Shown piece by piece: positions 8,829 through 17,854 of a stretch of 64,000 nt of DNA. Made by a program: the position numbers and the translations under genes. The stretch is from CAZUGO01 sp964619935 (lineage in GTDB: Bacteria; Planctomycetota; Phycisphaerae; UBA1845; CAIVHJ01): the NCBI GenBank assembly GCA_964619935.1, contig CAZUGO010000095.1, positions 1-64,000 of the forward strand. Reading direction: 5' to 3'. The notes beneath the pieces are model-generated. The model saw only the letters and a list, made by a program, of their open reading frames with translations. It did not search any database and had not been told where the DNA came from. Each line of letters begins with the position of its first letter. Positions within the stretch are counted from its first letter, which is position 1.

Positions 8829-10379
8829 GTGCCGTCCGATCAACCGCAGCAAGCTGCCATCCTTGACCTGCTCGACCAGACCGGGATCGCGCACCATTGC
8901 TCCGCCCCGCTGCAGCAGTTACTCATCCGCGAGGTGACTGCCGATTCGCGGCAGGTTCGGCCTGGCGCCTTGTTTGTGGCGGTGCCCGGCACCCAACACG
9001 ATGGCCATGCCTTCATCGACCAGGCCGTCGCCGCCGGAGCCGTGGCCGTCATGGTGCAACATCCCGGGTATGATCGCAGCGACGTACCCTGCCTGAGGGT
9101 CGCCGACACCGCGGAAGCCCTGGCCCGTCTGCTGGGAGCGCTGACCGGCGTTTCAGCCCTCAGCGCCGCTCGCCGGCTGACGCTAGTCGGCGTCACCGGA
9201 ACCAACGGCAAGAGCACCACCTGCCATCTGCTGCAGACGATCTTGAACGCCTCGGGCCTGCCAGCGGCCTTGATCGGGACCGTCCGCTACGACCTGGTGG
9301 GCGAGACCCGGCCGGCCCCGTGGACCACGCCGCCTGCGCCGCAATTGACTGCGGCGTTGCTGCGGGCCCACCACCATGGCGCTGCACATGCGGTCATGGA
9401 GGTCTCCAGCCACGCCCTCAGCCAGCAGCGGGTTGCGGGGCTGACCTTCAGCGCTGCGGTGTTCACCAACCTCAGCGGCGACCACCTGGACTACCACGCC
9501 AACGGCGACGACTACGCCCGGGCCAAGAAACGATTGTTCGACCACTTGCCGGCCGACGGTTGGGCGGTGGTCAATGCCGATGATCCGCGACACCGCGAGA
9601 TGGTCGCCGACTGCCCCGCCGCGACGGTGCGCTTCGGCCTGCAGCCGGGCGCCGACGCGACCGCCGCCGTCCGAGCAAGCGCCATCACCGGAACCGAATT
9701 CGAGTTGCACCTCGGTGGGCAGACCCGGCACGTGCGCCTGCCATTGGTCGGCCGGTACAATGTCAACAACGCCCTGGCCGCCGCGACGACGGCGCATTGC
9801 CTGGGGATCGACTTCGATACCATCCAGCGGGCCTTGGACCACGCCCCCCAGATCGCCGGACGATTGCAGCGCAGCGAGCCGCCGGGCCACCCGTTTTCGG
9901 TCTTTGTCGATTATGCCCACACCGATGATGCCCTGGAGAACGTGCTGTCGGCGATCAAGCCGCTGACCCCCGGCCGGCTGTGGTGCCTCTTTGGTTGCGG
10001 TGGAGATCGCGACCGCAGCAAGCGGCCGCGGATGGCCCAGGTCGCCGCCCGCTTGGCGGACCAGGTGGTCATCACCAGCGACAATCCCCGCAGCGAGGAT
10101 CCCCAGGCGATCATCAGGGACATCATGGAAGGCGTCGGCCGTCCGCAGGCACGGCGAATCCACAGCGACGTCGACCGCCGCCAGGCCATCGCCATGACCC
10201 TGCGGCTGGCCGAACCGGGTGATGTGGTCCTGATCGCCGGCAAAGGCCACGAGGATTACCAGATCATCGGCCGGCAGCGGCTGCACTTCGACGATGCCGA
10301 AGTGGTCGGCGACTGTTTGCGGCCCGCGGAGATCCGCGGCGCCCACACCCCCAGCGCACAACCGGGCAGGTGCTCATGA
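8829..10379 (+). CDS. murE: UDP-MurNAc-L-Ala-D-Glu ligase MurE, probably meso-DAP adding
   Basis: ATP-dependent Mur ligase that adds the third residue of the peptidoglycan stem in the cytoplasm. The P-loop GVTGTNGKST is at about 121-130 and the central domain includes MEVSSHAL. The substrate motif near the C-terminus reads DNPR (about 418-421), which in characterised MurE enzymes marks meso-diaminopimelate specificity. From the GTG at 8829 the protein is 516 residues, close to family length. The frame extends to 8694, but that leader is not Mur-like and overlaps a candidate promoter. The stop overlaps the murF start (ATGA). Confidence 0.92.
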   Translation: MPSDQPQQAAILDLLDQTGIAHHCSAPLQQLLIREVTADSRQVRPGALFVAVPGTQHDGHAFIDQAVAAGAVAVMVQHPGYDRSDVPCLRVADTAEALARLLGALTGVSALSAARRLTLVGVTGTNGKSTTCHLLQTILNASGLPAALIGTVRYDLVGETRPAPWTTPPAPQLTAALLRAHHHGAAHAVMEVSSHALSQQRVAGLTFSAAVFTNLSGDHLDYHANGDDYARAKKRLFDHLPADGWAVVNADDPRHREMVADCPAATVRFGLQPGADATAAVRASAITGTEFELHLGGQTRHVRLPLVGRYNVNNALAAATTAHCLGIDFDTIQRALDHAPQIAGRLQRSEPPGHPFSVFVDYAHTDDALENVLSAIKPLTPGRLWCLFGCGGDRDRSKRPRMAQVAARLADQVVITSDNPRSEDPQAIIRDIMEGVGRPQARRIHSDVDRRQAIAMTLRLAEPGDVVLIAGKGHEDYQIIGRQRLHFDDAEVVGDCLRPAEIRGAHTPSAQPGRCS

Positions 10380-11758
10380 ATCCCTTGACCCTCGATGAGA
10401 TCGTGCAGGCGATCAACGGACAGCCCTTGCAGCCCACCCGGTCCTGTCGCATCTCGGGGGTGTCCATCGACTCACGAACCGTGCGCCCTGGCGATGGATA
10501 TTTCGCCATCGTGGGCCGCAGGCTGGATGGTCACGACTACGTGACGGAGGCCCTGGCCAAAGGTGCCCTGTTCGCCGTGGTCTCGAAGGCCACCGACTCT
10601 CGGCCGGACCCTGCCCGGCTGATCACCGTCCGCGATACCACCCGGGCCTTGGGCCAACTCGCCGCCTACTATCGCTCGCAAATCCCGGCCACCGTGATCG
10701 GGGTCACCGGCAGCAACGGCAAGACCACCACCAAGGCCATGATCGCCCATCTGCTGTCCGAGACCCGGCAGGTTCAGGCCGGCATCAAGAGCTTCAACAA
10801 TCACATCGGCGTGCCCTTAACGCTGCTCAGCGCCGACTTCGCCGACGACTTTCTGGTGGTGGAGATCGGAACCAGCGCCCCGGGCGAGATTGCCGAACTC
10901 GCCGCAATGGCCCGACCCGACATTGGCGTGGTGACCTCGGTCGGCCCGGCCCACCTCGAGGGCCTGGGCGGCGTGGACGGGGTCATCAGCGAAAAACTGT
11001 CCCTTCTGGAGCATCTGAGCCACCACGGCGTCGGCGTCGTCAATATCGACGATGCCGGAATCCGGGCCCGGCTGGAATCCGCGCCTCGCAGCGACCTGAT
11101 TACCTTCGGCTCGCATCCAGACGCCGATCTGCGGCTCAGCGCCGTGCGGACCGACGGCACCACCTTGGCATGCACCATCAATGACCGCTTCGCATTGCCG
11201 TTGAAGATCCCGGGGCGGCACAACGCCCTGAATGCCTTGGCTGCCTACGCGGTGGGCTTGCGCGTGGGTCTGCCCCGTGAGGACATTGCCCGGCGATTGG
11301 CGGGCTTCACCCTGCCCGAGATGCGCCTGCAGCAGCAGCCCATCGGCTCGATGCTGGTCATCAACGATTGTTACAACGCCAACCCCGCCAGCATGCGGGC
11401 CGCACTGGAGGTCCTGCAGGATTTCCCGGCTGCCGGGCGGCGGGTGGCCGTCATCGGGGACATGTACGAACTGGGCCACCGGGCGCTGGACCTGCACATC
11501 GAACTCGGCGAGCGGGTTGCCGCCAGCGACATCGACGTCCTGATCAGCATCGGGCAGTTTGCCGAGGCGGTCTGTCGGGCGGCTGGACGAGGCCCGACAG
11601 GCACGCGCACCGCACACGCCTTCGAATCGGTCGAGGCCCTCGGCGAACGCTGGCCGGAGCTGCTCGAGCCGCAGGACACCATCTTGATCAAAGGCTCGCG
11701 GGCGTTGCGGCTGGAACGACTGCTGAGCGATCTGCGCCCGACCGCGGCTCACGCCTAG
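10376..11758 (+). CDS. murF: UDP-MurNAc-tripeptide D-Ala-D-Ala ligase
   Basis: Mur ligase that attaches D-Ala-D-Ala to the UDP-MurNAc tripeptide, completing the soluble precursor. 460 residues, normal length. The three-domain Mur fold is evident: an N-terminal substrate domain with the VSIDSRTVRPGDGYFAI signature, a P-loop (GVTGSNGKTTTKAM, about 109-122), and a C-terminal domain containing INDCYNANPASM, the family's hallmark. The ATG at 10376 overlaps the murE stop and has GGGCAGG upstream. The product is passed to MraY, encoded next. Confidence 0.94.
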   Translation: MNPLTLDEIVQAINGQPLQPTRSCRISGVSIDSRTVRPGDGYFAIVGRRLDGHDYVTEALAKGALFAVVSKATDSRPDPARLITVRDTTRALGQLAAYYRSQIPATVIGVTGSNGKTTTKAMIAHLLSETRQVQAGIKSFNNHIGVPLTLLSADFADDFLVVEIGTSAPGEIAELAAMARPDIGVVTSVGPAHLEGLGGVDGVISEKLSLLEHLSHHGVGVVNIDDAGIRARLESAPRSDLITFGSHPDADLRLSAVRTDGTTLACTINDRFALPLKIPGRHNALNALAAYAVGLRVGLPREDIARRLAGFTLPEMRLQQQPIGSMLVINDCYNANPASMRAALEVLQDFPAAGRRVAVIGDMYELGHRALDLHIELGERVAASDIDVLISIGQFAEAVCRAAGRGPTGTRTAHAFESVEALGERWPELLEPQDTILIKGSRALRLERLLSDLRPTAAHA

Positions 11759-11849
11759 CAGGTGCCAGCGGGCCGTCCGCAGTCAGCCGTTAGAATCCGT
11801 CGGCAGCCGCCAGTCGGGCGCCGGCAGTCGCAGAACGGGTGGAGACGCC

Positions 11850-12980
11850 GTGCTGTATCACCTGTTGAACCTGTTCAACCCCACACACGCCCCTTATGCC
11901 TACACCGACGTTCTGTTCCGGTCGACCTGTGCGGTGCTGCTGGGGTTTGCGATCATCGTCCTGCTGGGGCCGCGAACCATTCGGCTGCTGCTGCGGCTCA
12001 AGCTGGGCGACCGCCCTGAATTTGATCACCTGACGCTAAACGAGAAGAACCGGGACAAGAAAGACATCCCGACCATGGGCGGTGTGCTGATCATGGGGGC
12101 CATCGCCACCTGCACCCTGCTCCTGGCCGACCTCACCAACTACTACATTCGTATGGCGTTTGTGTGCATGGTGTGGCTCGGCGTGCTCGGCGTGCTGGAC
12201 GACTGGTACAAGCTGAGCGCCAAGAGCGGTACCCGCGACGGTCTGAAAATGTACGAGAAGCTGCTGTTTCAGGCCGGCCTGGGCCTGCTGCTGGGCTTCT
12301 TCACCTTCCGGCACGGCAGCAACCTGGTGACCTTCGGCCACGGTCAGCCCGATGTCGAGGCCTTCCGCGTGCTGGCGGTACCCTTCTACAAGCCCGGACT
12401 GACGCTCAGCAGCGCGGGATTCATCATCATCACCATCCTGGTGGTGACGTTCACCTCGAACGCCGTCAACCTGACCGACGGCATGGACGGGCTGGCCGGC
12501 GGGTGCATGGCCTTCTGCAGTTTCTTCTTTATGATTCTGGCCTTTGTGGTCGGTGTCAGAGAACAGGCCACTCAGCTCCTGCTGCCTCATGTGCCGCTCA
12601 GCGGAGAACTGGCCATCCTGTGCGGGGCGGTCCTCGGCGCCTGCCTGGGGTTCCTGTGGTACAACTGTTACCCGGCCAAGGTGTTCATGGGTGACGCCGG
12701 ATCGCTGCCCCTGGGCGGCTTGATGGGCTATGTGGCCATCGTCACCCGCCAGGAGTTGATGCTGCTGATCGTCGGCGGGGTCTTTGTGCTGGAAGCCGTG
12801 TCGGTCATGATGCAGGTGGGCTACTACAAGCTCACCGGCGGAAAACGGATCTTCAAGGTGGCACCGATCCATCATCACTTTCACCTCAGCGGCTGGACCG
12901 AACCGCAGACCGTGATCCGGTTCTGGCTGTTGGCTGCGGTGTTCGCGGCCTTCGCCCTGGCCACGCTCAAACTGCGATAA
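11850..12980 (+). CDS. mraY: Phospho-MurNAc-pentapeptide transferase MraY
   Basis: Integral membrane enzyme that transfers phospho-MurNAc-pentapeptide to undecaprenyl phosphate, forming lipid I. 376 residues with about ten membrane segments. Family signatures are visible: KKDIPTMGG, LDDWYKL, NAVNLTDGMDGLAGG with its catalytic aspartates, KVFMGDAGSLPLGG, and the late HHHFHLSGW loop. It starts at a GTG (11850); no strong ribosome site is seen. A CGTTAGAAT element at 11788-11796 could be a minus-10 region. Confidence 0.95.
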   Translation: MLYHLLNLFNPTHAPYAYTDVLFRSTCAVLLGFAIIVLLGPRTIRLLLRLKLGDRPEFDHLTLNEKNRDKKDIPTMGGVLIMGAIATCTLLLADLTNYYIRMAFVCMVWLGVLGVLDDWYKLSAKSGTRDGLKMYEKLLFQAGLGLLLGFFTFRHGSNLVTFGHGQPDVEAFRVLAVPFYKPGLTLSSAGFIIITILVVTFTSNAVNLTDGMDGLAGGCMAFCSFFFMILAFVVGVREQATQLLLPHVPLSGELAILCGAVLGACLGFLWYNCYPAKVFMGDAGSLPLGGLMGYVAIVTRQELMLLIVGGVFVLEAVSVMMQVGYYKLTGGKRIFKVAPIHHHFHLSGWTEPQTVIRFWLLAAVFAAFALATLKLR

Positions 12981-12985
12981 GGAAC

Positions 12986-14206
12986 ATGGTGACCCGCATG
13001 AGCGACGCCCCACTGGACCTTGCCCGCCCGCAGACCTCATCGGCGATCGATCCGCGACTGGCCAGCGCGGGCGGCGGTTCGCCCATCCTGGTGCTGGGCT
13101 GCATCCTGCTGTTGGTCGGCGTGGTCATGGCCTTTTCCACGACCGCCTCGCTGGACCGCCCCTTTTTCAGCGGCAACCCCTGGCGCGCGATCGGGGTCAA
13201 GCAAGCGGCCTTCGCCGGCATCGGGATGCTGCTGATGGGGGTGGGCTACCGGGTCGGCTATCAGCGGCTCGCCTGGCGGGGGCCGCAGGCCGGCCGGTGG
13301 TCATGGTTCCAGCCGGCCGCCCTCGTCCTGATGCTTGCCATCGTGACGCTGTTGCTGACCCTGATCCCGGGCATCGGTGTCGCCCGCAACGGAGCCCGCC
13401 GCTGGCTGCAGATCGGCCCGGCGGAATTCGGGATCGGGTTCCAACCTTCGGAGTTCGCCAAGATTGCCGTGATCATCTTCTTGTCGGCGTGGCTGCCCAC
13501 CCGCCGGGTGCTGCTCGGAGAGTTCCGCCGTGGCATTCTGCCGCCGGTGATGGTGGTGGCCACCGTGGCGGTCCTGGTGGTCATCGAGGATCTGGGCACC
13601 GCCGCTCTGATCGTGGTCACCGGTGGGCTGATCATTCTGGCAGCCGGGGCCCGCTGCAAACACGCCCTGCTGCTGTCGGCACCCGCGGTGACCGGCTTCA
13701 CCTGGCTGGTCATGACCACGCCCTACCGCATGGAGCGCTTGACCGCCCACCTGAACATCTGGAAGGACCCGCTGGGCAAAGGCTATCACGCCATCCAGTC
13801 GCTGGTCGCCATCGCCTCCGGCGGCTGGCGCGGCCAAGGTCTGGGCGCCGGAATCCAGAAATACGGTTATCTGCCGGAGGCCGAGACCGATTTTGTGTTC
13901 GCGATCCTCTGCGAAGAGATGGGGCTGGTGGGTGGACTGACCATCCTGGCGGTCTTCGGTGCAATGACCGTGCTGGGCTACCGGGCGATGCGCCGGTCAC
14001 CCGATGCCCACGGCAGCCTCCTGGCCCTGGGCCTGACCCTGCTCATCGGCCTGCAGGCGGCCATGAACATCGCCGTGGTCACCGTCGCGGTGCCCACCAA
14101 GGGCATCTCCTTGCCGCTGGTTTCGGCTGGTGGATCGGGCATCATGTGCTTCTGCGTCGCCCTGGGCCTGCTGGCCTCGGTGCACCAACCCGCAAGGCCT
14201 GAGTGA
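12986..14206 (+). CDS. ftsW: Septal peptidoglycan polymerase FtsW
   Basis: SEDS-family membrane protein that polymerises lipid II glycans at the septum in partnership with FtsI. 406 residues with about ten membrane segments. Recognisable elements include GARRWLQIGP followed by QPSEFAKI, the DLGTAALIVVTG loop, and PLVSAGGSGIMCFCVALG near the end. A roughly 35-residue polar N-terminal extension precedes the first helix. The start is ATG 12986 or 12998; the first is preceded by AAGGA. It is six bases behind mraY, so they are cotranscribed. Confidence 0.93.
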   Translation: MVTRMSDAPLDLARPQTSSAIDPRLASAGGGSPILVLGCILLLVGVVMAFSTTASLDRPFFSGNPWRAIGVKQAAFAGIGMLLMGVGYRVGYQRLAWRGPQAGRWSWFQPAALVLMLAIVTLLLTLIPGIGVARNGARRWLQIGPAEFGIGFQPSEFAKIAVIIFLSAWLPTRRVLLGEFRRGILPPVMVVATVAVLVVIEDLGTAALIVVTGGLIILAAGARCKHALLLSAPAVTGFTWLVMTTPYRMERLTAHLNIWKDPLGKGYHAIQSLVAIASGGWRGQGLGAGIQKYGYLPEAETDFVFAILCEEMGLVGGLTILAVFGAMTVLGYRAMRRSPDAHGSLLALGLTLLIGLQAAMNIAVVTVAVPTKGISLPLVSAGGSGIMCFCVALGLLASVHQPARPE

Positions 14207-14209
14207 ACG

Positions 14210-15355
14210 ATGGACAGCGCGCCTCTCATTGTGTTCGCGGGTGGCGGCAGCGGGGGCCACCTGTTCCCCGCGGTGGCCTTGGTCGACCATCTGGGCCGCC
14301 ACGAGCCGCGGCTCCGCTTCGAGTTCCTGTGCACCGATCGCCCCATCGACACCCGCATCCTGGAGGGCCGCCGCCTGCCCTTCACCGTTCAGCCGGTCCG
14401 CCCGGTCCCGCGGAATCCACTGGCCGCGGCCGGCTTCCTGGCCCACTGGTGGCAATCGCTGGCCTTGTGCCGCCGCCGCTTCACCGGGGACCGCCCGGCA
14501 GTGGTGGTCGGCACCGGCGGCTTCGGCTCCGGACCTGCGGTCACCGTCGCCGCACGCCTGGGGATTCCCACGGCGTTGCTCAACCCCGACGCCGTGCCCG
14601 GCCGGGCCAACCGGCACCTGGCCCGCAAAGCGACAGTGGTGTTCGCCCAATGGCCGGTGACTGCCCGGCACTTTGGCCCTGGAACATCGGTGCTGACCAC
14701 CGGCTGCCCGGTGGCCCGGGCCTTCACCGAACCGAGCGGCGACCGCGGCTATGACCGCTTTCAACTGGATCCCGAATCGAACACCCTGCTGATCACCGGC
14801 GCCAGCAGCGGCGCCCGAACGCTTAATGACGCCTTCGCGTTGCTGGCCCCTGAGTTGGCCGCCGAGGCCCCCGGCTGGCAGGTCCTGCATATTGCCGGCG
14901 TCGACCACTGCTCCGCGATGCAGGCGGCCTATCGCCGGGCCGTAATGTGTGCCACGGTCTTGCCGTTTACCGACCACATGGCTGCCGCCCTGCGCTGCAC
15001 CGATCTCGCCGTCGGGCGGGCCGGAGCGGTCACCCTGGCCGAACTCAGGGCCACCGGCACCCCGGCGTTGCTGCTGCCCTACCCTTTTGATCGGCATCGC
15101 CATCAGCAGGCCAACGCCGAAGCCCATGCCGCCGGCGGCGCTGCCATCGTCATGCCGGACCTCAAGGACCCCCAACGCAACGCCGAAGCGCTGCGGACCA
15201 CGTTGCTGCCGCTGCTGAGCGACCCCACCCGGTTGCAGGCCATGCGCCGAGCAGCCGCGAGCGGCGCTTCATCCAATGCGGCAGAACTCGTTGCTCAACA
15301 ACTGCTGGCGCTGTGTGACACGAGCCGTTCCGCAAACAATTCACAACCTGTTTGA
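14210..15355 (+). CDS. murG: UDP-GlcNAc:lipid I GlcNAc transferase MurG
   Basis: Peripheral membrane GT28 glycosyltransferase that converts lipid I to lipid II. 381 residues. The N-terminal donor/acceptor loop is GGGSGGHLFPA (residues 11-21), and GTGGFGSGP is a second Gly-rich loop. The C-terminal half has GRAGAVTLAELRATGTPALL followed by the HQQANAE stretch, the UDP-GlcNAc-binding region of the family. It starts four bases after the ftsW stop. The 168-base gap behind it holds a candidate promoter for murC. Confidence 0.93.
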   Translation: MDSAPLIVFAGGGSGGHLFPAVALVDHLGRHEPRLRFEFLCTDRPIDTRILEGRRLPFTVQPVRPVPRNPLAAAGFLAHWWQSLALCRRRFTGDRPAVVVGTGGFGSGPAVTVAARLGIPTALLNPDAVPGRANRHLARKATVVFAQWPVTARHFGPGTSVLTTGCPVARAFTEPSGDRGYDRFQLDPESNTLLITGASSGARTLNDAFALLAPELAAEAPGWQVLHIAGVDHCSAMQAAYRRAVMCATVLPFTDHMAAALRCTDLAVGRAGAVTLAELRATGTPALLLPYPFDRHRHQQANAEAHAAGGAAIVMPDLKDPQRNAEALRTTLLPLLSDPTRLQAMRRAAASGASSNAAELVAQQLLALCDTSRSANNSQPV

Positions 15356-15433
15356 CTCGAGAAAAGGCAGAACCGCAACCGATGTCATACAAGAGATGAG
15401 AGTGCTTTGGGTCTGCGCGGCCCGCTTGCCGGA

Positions 15434-15462
15434 TTTACAGAACAACTCGACACCGTTAGATT
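15434..15462 (+). promoter_or_regulatory. Candidate internal dcw promoter before murC
   Basis: TTTACA (15434-15439) and TAGATT (15457-15462) are separated by exactly 17 bases, 61 bases before the murC ATG, in one of the few real gaps of the cluster. It may give murC-murB-ddl-ftsQ independent transcription. The minus-10 sits in the element CGTTAGATT, which recurs with one base changed before mraY and the UbiA gene. Confidence 0.45.
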
Positions 15463-15523
15463 ACAGTCCATGGTTTGCGATTTCCGTCCATCGCATCGCT
15501 TTGCCCAAGTGGTGGCATAACTC

Positions 15524-16960
15524 ATGCTCCGAACTTTGTCCTCGACGTCGACCCCCGCCAGCCCCCAGCCGGTCGTCAATTTCAGCAACCGCAAGATTCA
15601 TCTGATCGGCATCGGCGGCTGCGGCATGAGCGGCATCGCTTCGATGTTGCTCAAGCATCGGGCCAAGGTCAGCGGTTCGGATGCGGCGGCGTCCGAAGTG
15701 TTGCAGGTGCTGCGCGGCTGTGGTGCCACCGTGCACGTCGGTCACGATCACCGGCATCTTCCCGGTGACGTCGACCTGGTGGTCGCCAGCGCCGCCATCC
15801 CGCAGGACAATCCTGAACTGCTGGCCGCCCGGGCCTGCAGCCGGCCGGTGCTCAAGTACGCCGAATTGCTGGGCGCGCTCATGCGCCACACGGTCGGGGT
15901 GGCCATCGCCGGAACGCACGGCAAGAGCACCGCAACGGCCATGACCGCCTTTGCGGCCCGTGAGGTCGGCCTGGATCCGTCGTTCATCGTCGGCGCCGAG
16001 GTGCCGCAACTCCGCGGGGGCTCGGGGGTCGGCAAGGGCGACGGCTTCATCGTCGAAGCCTGCGAGTACGATCGCTCGTTCTTGAAGCTGGCGCCCACCT
16101 GTGCCGCGATCCTGAACATCGAAGAAGATCATCTGGACTATTACCGCGACCTGGACGACATCCTGTCGGCCTTCGAAGCCTTCGCCGAGCTGCTGCCGTC
16201 CAGCGGAATGCTGTTAATCAATCATGACGACCCCCCGTGCCGGCGGGTCGCCCGGCGCTGCGCCGCCTCGATCTCCAGCATCGGGCTGCAACCGGGCGCT
16301 GATTGGCGAGCGACCGATGTGCGGGTGGTCGACGGATTGCCGGCGTTCAGCGCCTGGCGGCAGGATGTCGAAGTCGGCCGGGTGACCTTGTCGGTCCCCG
16401 GAACCCATAACATCTACAATGCACTGGCGGCGTGGGCCCTGGCCTGCCGGCTGGGTGCCGAACCGGCCGCGGCCCTGGCGGCCGCCGGCCGCTTCACCGG
16501 GGCCGCCCGGCGGCTGACCTGCCGGGGCCGCCATGCGGACATCGATCTGCTGGACGACTATGCCCATCACCCCACCGAAATCAAGGCCACCCTCGAGGCC
16601 GTGCGGCAGCGCTACGGGCGGCGGCGCCTGTGGGTGGTGTTCCAGCCGCACCAGGTGTCGCGGACGCGCTTCTTTCTCGACGATTTCGCCAACAGCTTCA
16701 TGCAGGCCGACGAGATCATCGTCCCGGACATCTACTTCGTGCGCGACCTGGAGTCCGACCTCCAGGTGGTGTCCAGCCGCGACCTGGTCCAGCGCATCAG
16801 CAACCGCGGGGGCCGGGCCAGCTACATCCCCCGGCTCAGCGACATTGCCGAAACCCTCGCCGAACGTGTCCGGCCCGACGATGTGGTGCTGACCATGGGC
16901 GCCGGGGACGTCTGGAAAGTTGCCGATGAAATGGTATCACGGCTTAGAGGCCGTTGTTGA
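15524..16960 (+). CDS. murC: UDP-N-acetylmuramate-L-alanine ligase
   Basis: Mur ligase that adds the first amino acid, L-Ala, to UDP-MurNAc. 478 residues. The N-terminal Rossmann-like domain shows HLIGIGGCGMSGIA; the P-loop is GTHGKST (130-136); DYAHHPTEIKATL opens the C-terminal domain, as in MurC. The first 20 or so residues are a non-conserved Ser/Thr/Pro leader, so a later start is possible but none is better supported. The last 35 bases overlap murB, indicating coupling. Confidence 0.94.
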   Translation: MLRTLSSTSTPASPQPVVNFSNRKIHLIGIGGCGMSGIASMLLKHRAKVSGSDAAASEVLQVLRGCGATVHVGHDHRHLPGDVDLVVASAAIPQDNPELLAARACSRPVLKYAELLGALMRHTVGVAIAGTHGKSTATAMTAFAAREVGLDPSFIVGAEVPQLRGGSGVGKGDGFIVEACEYDRSFLKLAPTCAAILNIEEDHLDYYRDLDDILSAFEAFAELLPSSGMLLINHDDPPCRRVARRCAASISSIGLQPGADWRATDVRVVDGLPAFSAWRQDVEVGRVTLSVPGTHNIYNALAAWALACRLGAEPAAALAAAGRFTGAARRLTCRGRHADIDLLDDYAHHPTEIKATLEAVRQRYGRRRLWVVFQPHQVSRTRFFLDDFANSFMQADEIIVPDIYFVRDLESDLQVVSSRDLVQRISNRGGRASYIPRLSDIAETLAERVRPDDVVLTMGAGDVWKVADEMVSRLRGRC

Positions 16961-17804
16961 AGAGCAGGTGCCGCTCGCGAACCACACCTGGTACCGGCTT
17001 GGGGGAGCCGCCCGCTACTTCTGCACCCCCGGCACCGTCGGGCAGGTCGCCGAGATCGTCCGCCGCGCCGCCGAACGATGCCTTCCACTGAAAGTGCTGG
17101 GGGCCGGCGCCAATGTCCTGGTTCGCGATCAGGGGTTTGACGGCATCGTCCTGCATCTGCCGCCGGCCGGCTTCGGCAAGATCCAGTTCTCCGGCAGCCG
17201 CCTGCTGGCCGGCGGGGCCGCCGACCTGTTCGAGGTGGTCCGCCTCAGCGTCCGCCGCCGGCTGGCCGGCCTGGAATGCCTGGCGGGCATTCCGGCAAGC
17301 GTCGGCGGAGCGGTGCGAATGAACGCCGGCGGCCAGTTTGGCGACATCGGCAGTGTCGTCAGCAGCGTCAGCGTGGTCGACGGTGACGGCACCGTTCGCG
17401 ATCTGCACCGCGGCGACCTGAGCTTCAGTTACCGCCGCAGTAATTTGACGGACACCATCATCGTCGAAGCCAGCTTCGCCCTGACCCCGCAGGACGAAGG
17501 CCCCTTGCAGCAGCGCTATCAGGAAATCTGGGACTACAAGCGGACCACCCAGCCGTTCACGCGGAACAACGCCGGGTGCATGTTCAAGAACCCCACCGGG
17601 CACAGCGCCGGGGCATTGATCGACCACGCCGGGCTCAAAGGGGCGCGCTGCGGCGGGGCCTCGGTCTGTGAGCAACATGCCAACTTCATCGTGACCGAAC
17701 CGCGAACCCGAACCGACGATATCCTGAACCTGGTGGCGCACATCCAGGAGCGCGTCCAGCAGCAGTTTGCCGTCCGCCTCGAGCTAGAAGTGGAAATCTG
17801 GTGA
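16926..17804 (+). CDS. murB: UDP-N-acetylenolpyruvoylglucosamine reductase MurB
   Basis: FAD/NADPH enzyme that reduces UDP-GlcNAc-enolpyruvate to UDP-MurNAc. About 292 residues. The FAD-binding segment NTWYRLGG-like HTWYRLGG and VLGAGANVLV are near the N-terminus, followed by PASVGGAVRMNAG. The C-terminal FKNP, LIDHAGLKG and HANFIV elements indicate a type II MurB. At the position of the usual proton-donating serine (VSxxHANF) the sequence has cysteine, reading SVCEQHANF. Cys is chemically able to donate a proton and may be a natural variant. It overlaps murC by 35 bases; an in-frame TTG at 16920 is the alternative start. Confidence 0.93.
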   Translation: MKWYHGLEAVVEEQVPLANHTWYRLGGAARYFCTPGTVGQVAEIVRRAAERCLPLKVLGAGANVLVRDQGFDGIVLHLPPAGFGKIQFSGSRLLAGGAADLFEVVRLSVRRRLAGLECLAGIPASVGGAVRMNAGGQFGDIGSVVSSVSVVDGDGTVRDLHRGDLSFSYRRSNLTDTIIVEASFALTPQDEGPLQQRYQEIWDYKRTTQPFTRNNAGCMFKNPTGHSAGALIDHAGLKGARCGGASVCEQHANFIVTEPRTRTDDILNLVAHIQERVQQQFAVRLELEVEIW

Positions 17805-17854
17805 ACGCCCTTGAACCGGCGTCGCCTGATCCTTGGGAACCAGGAGCGAGACCG

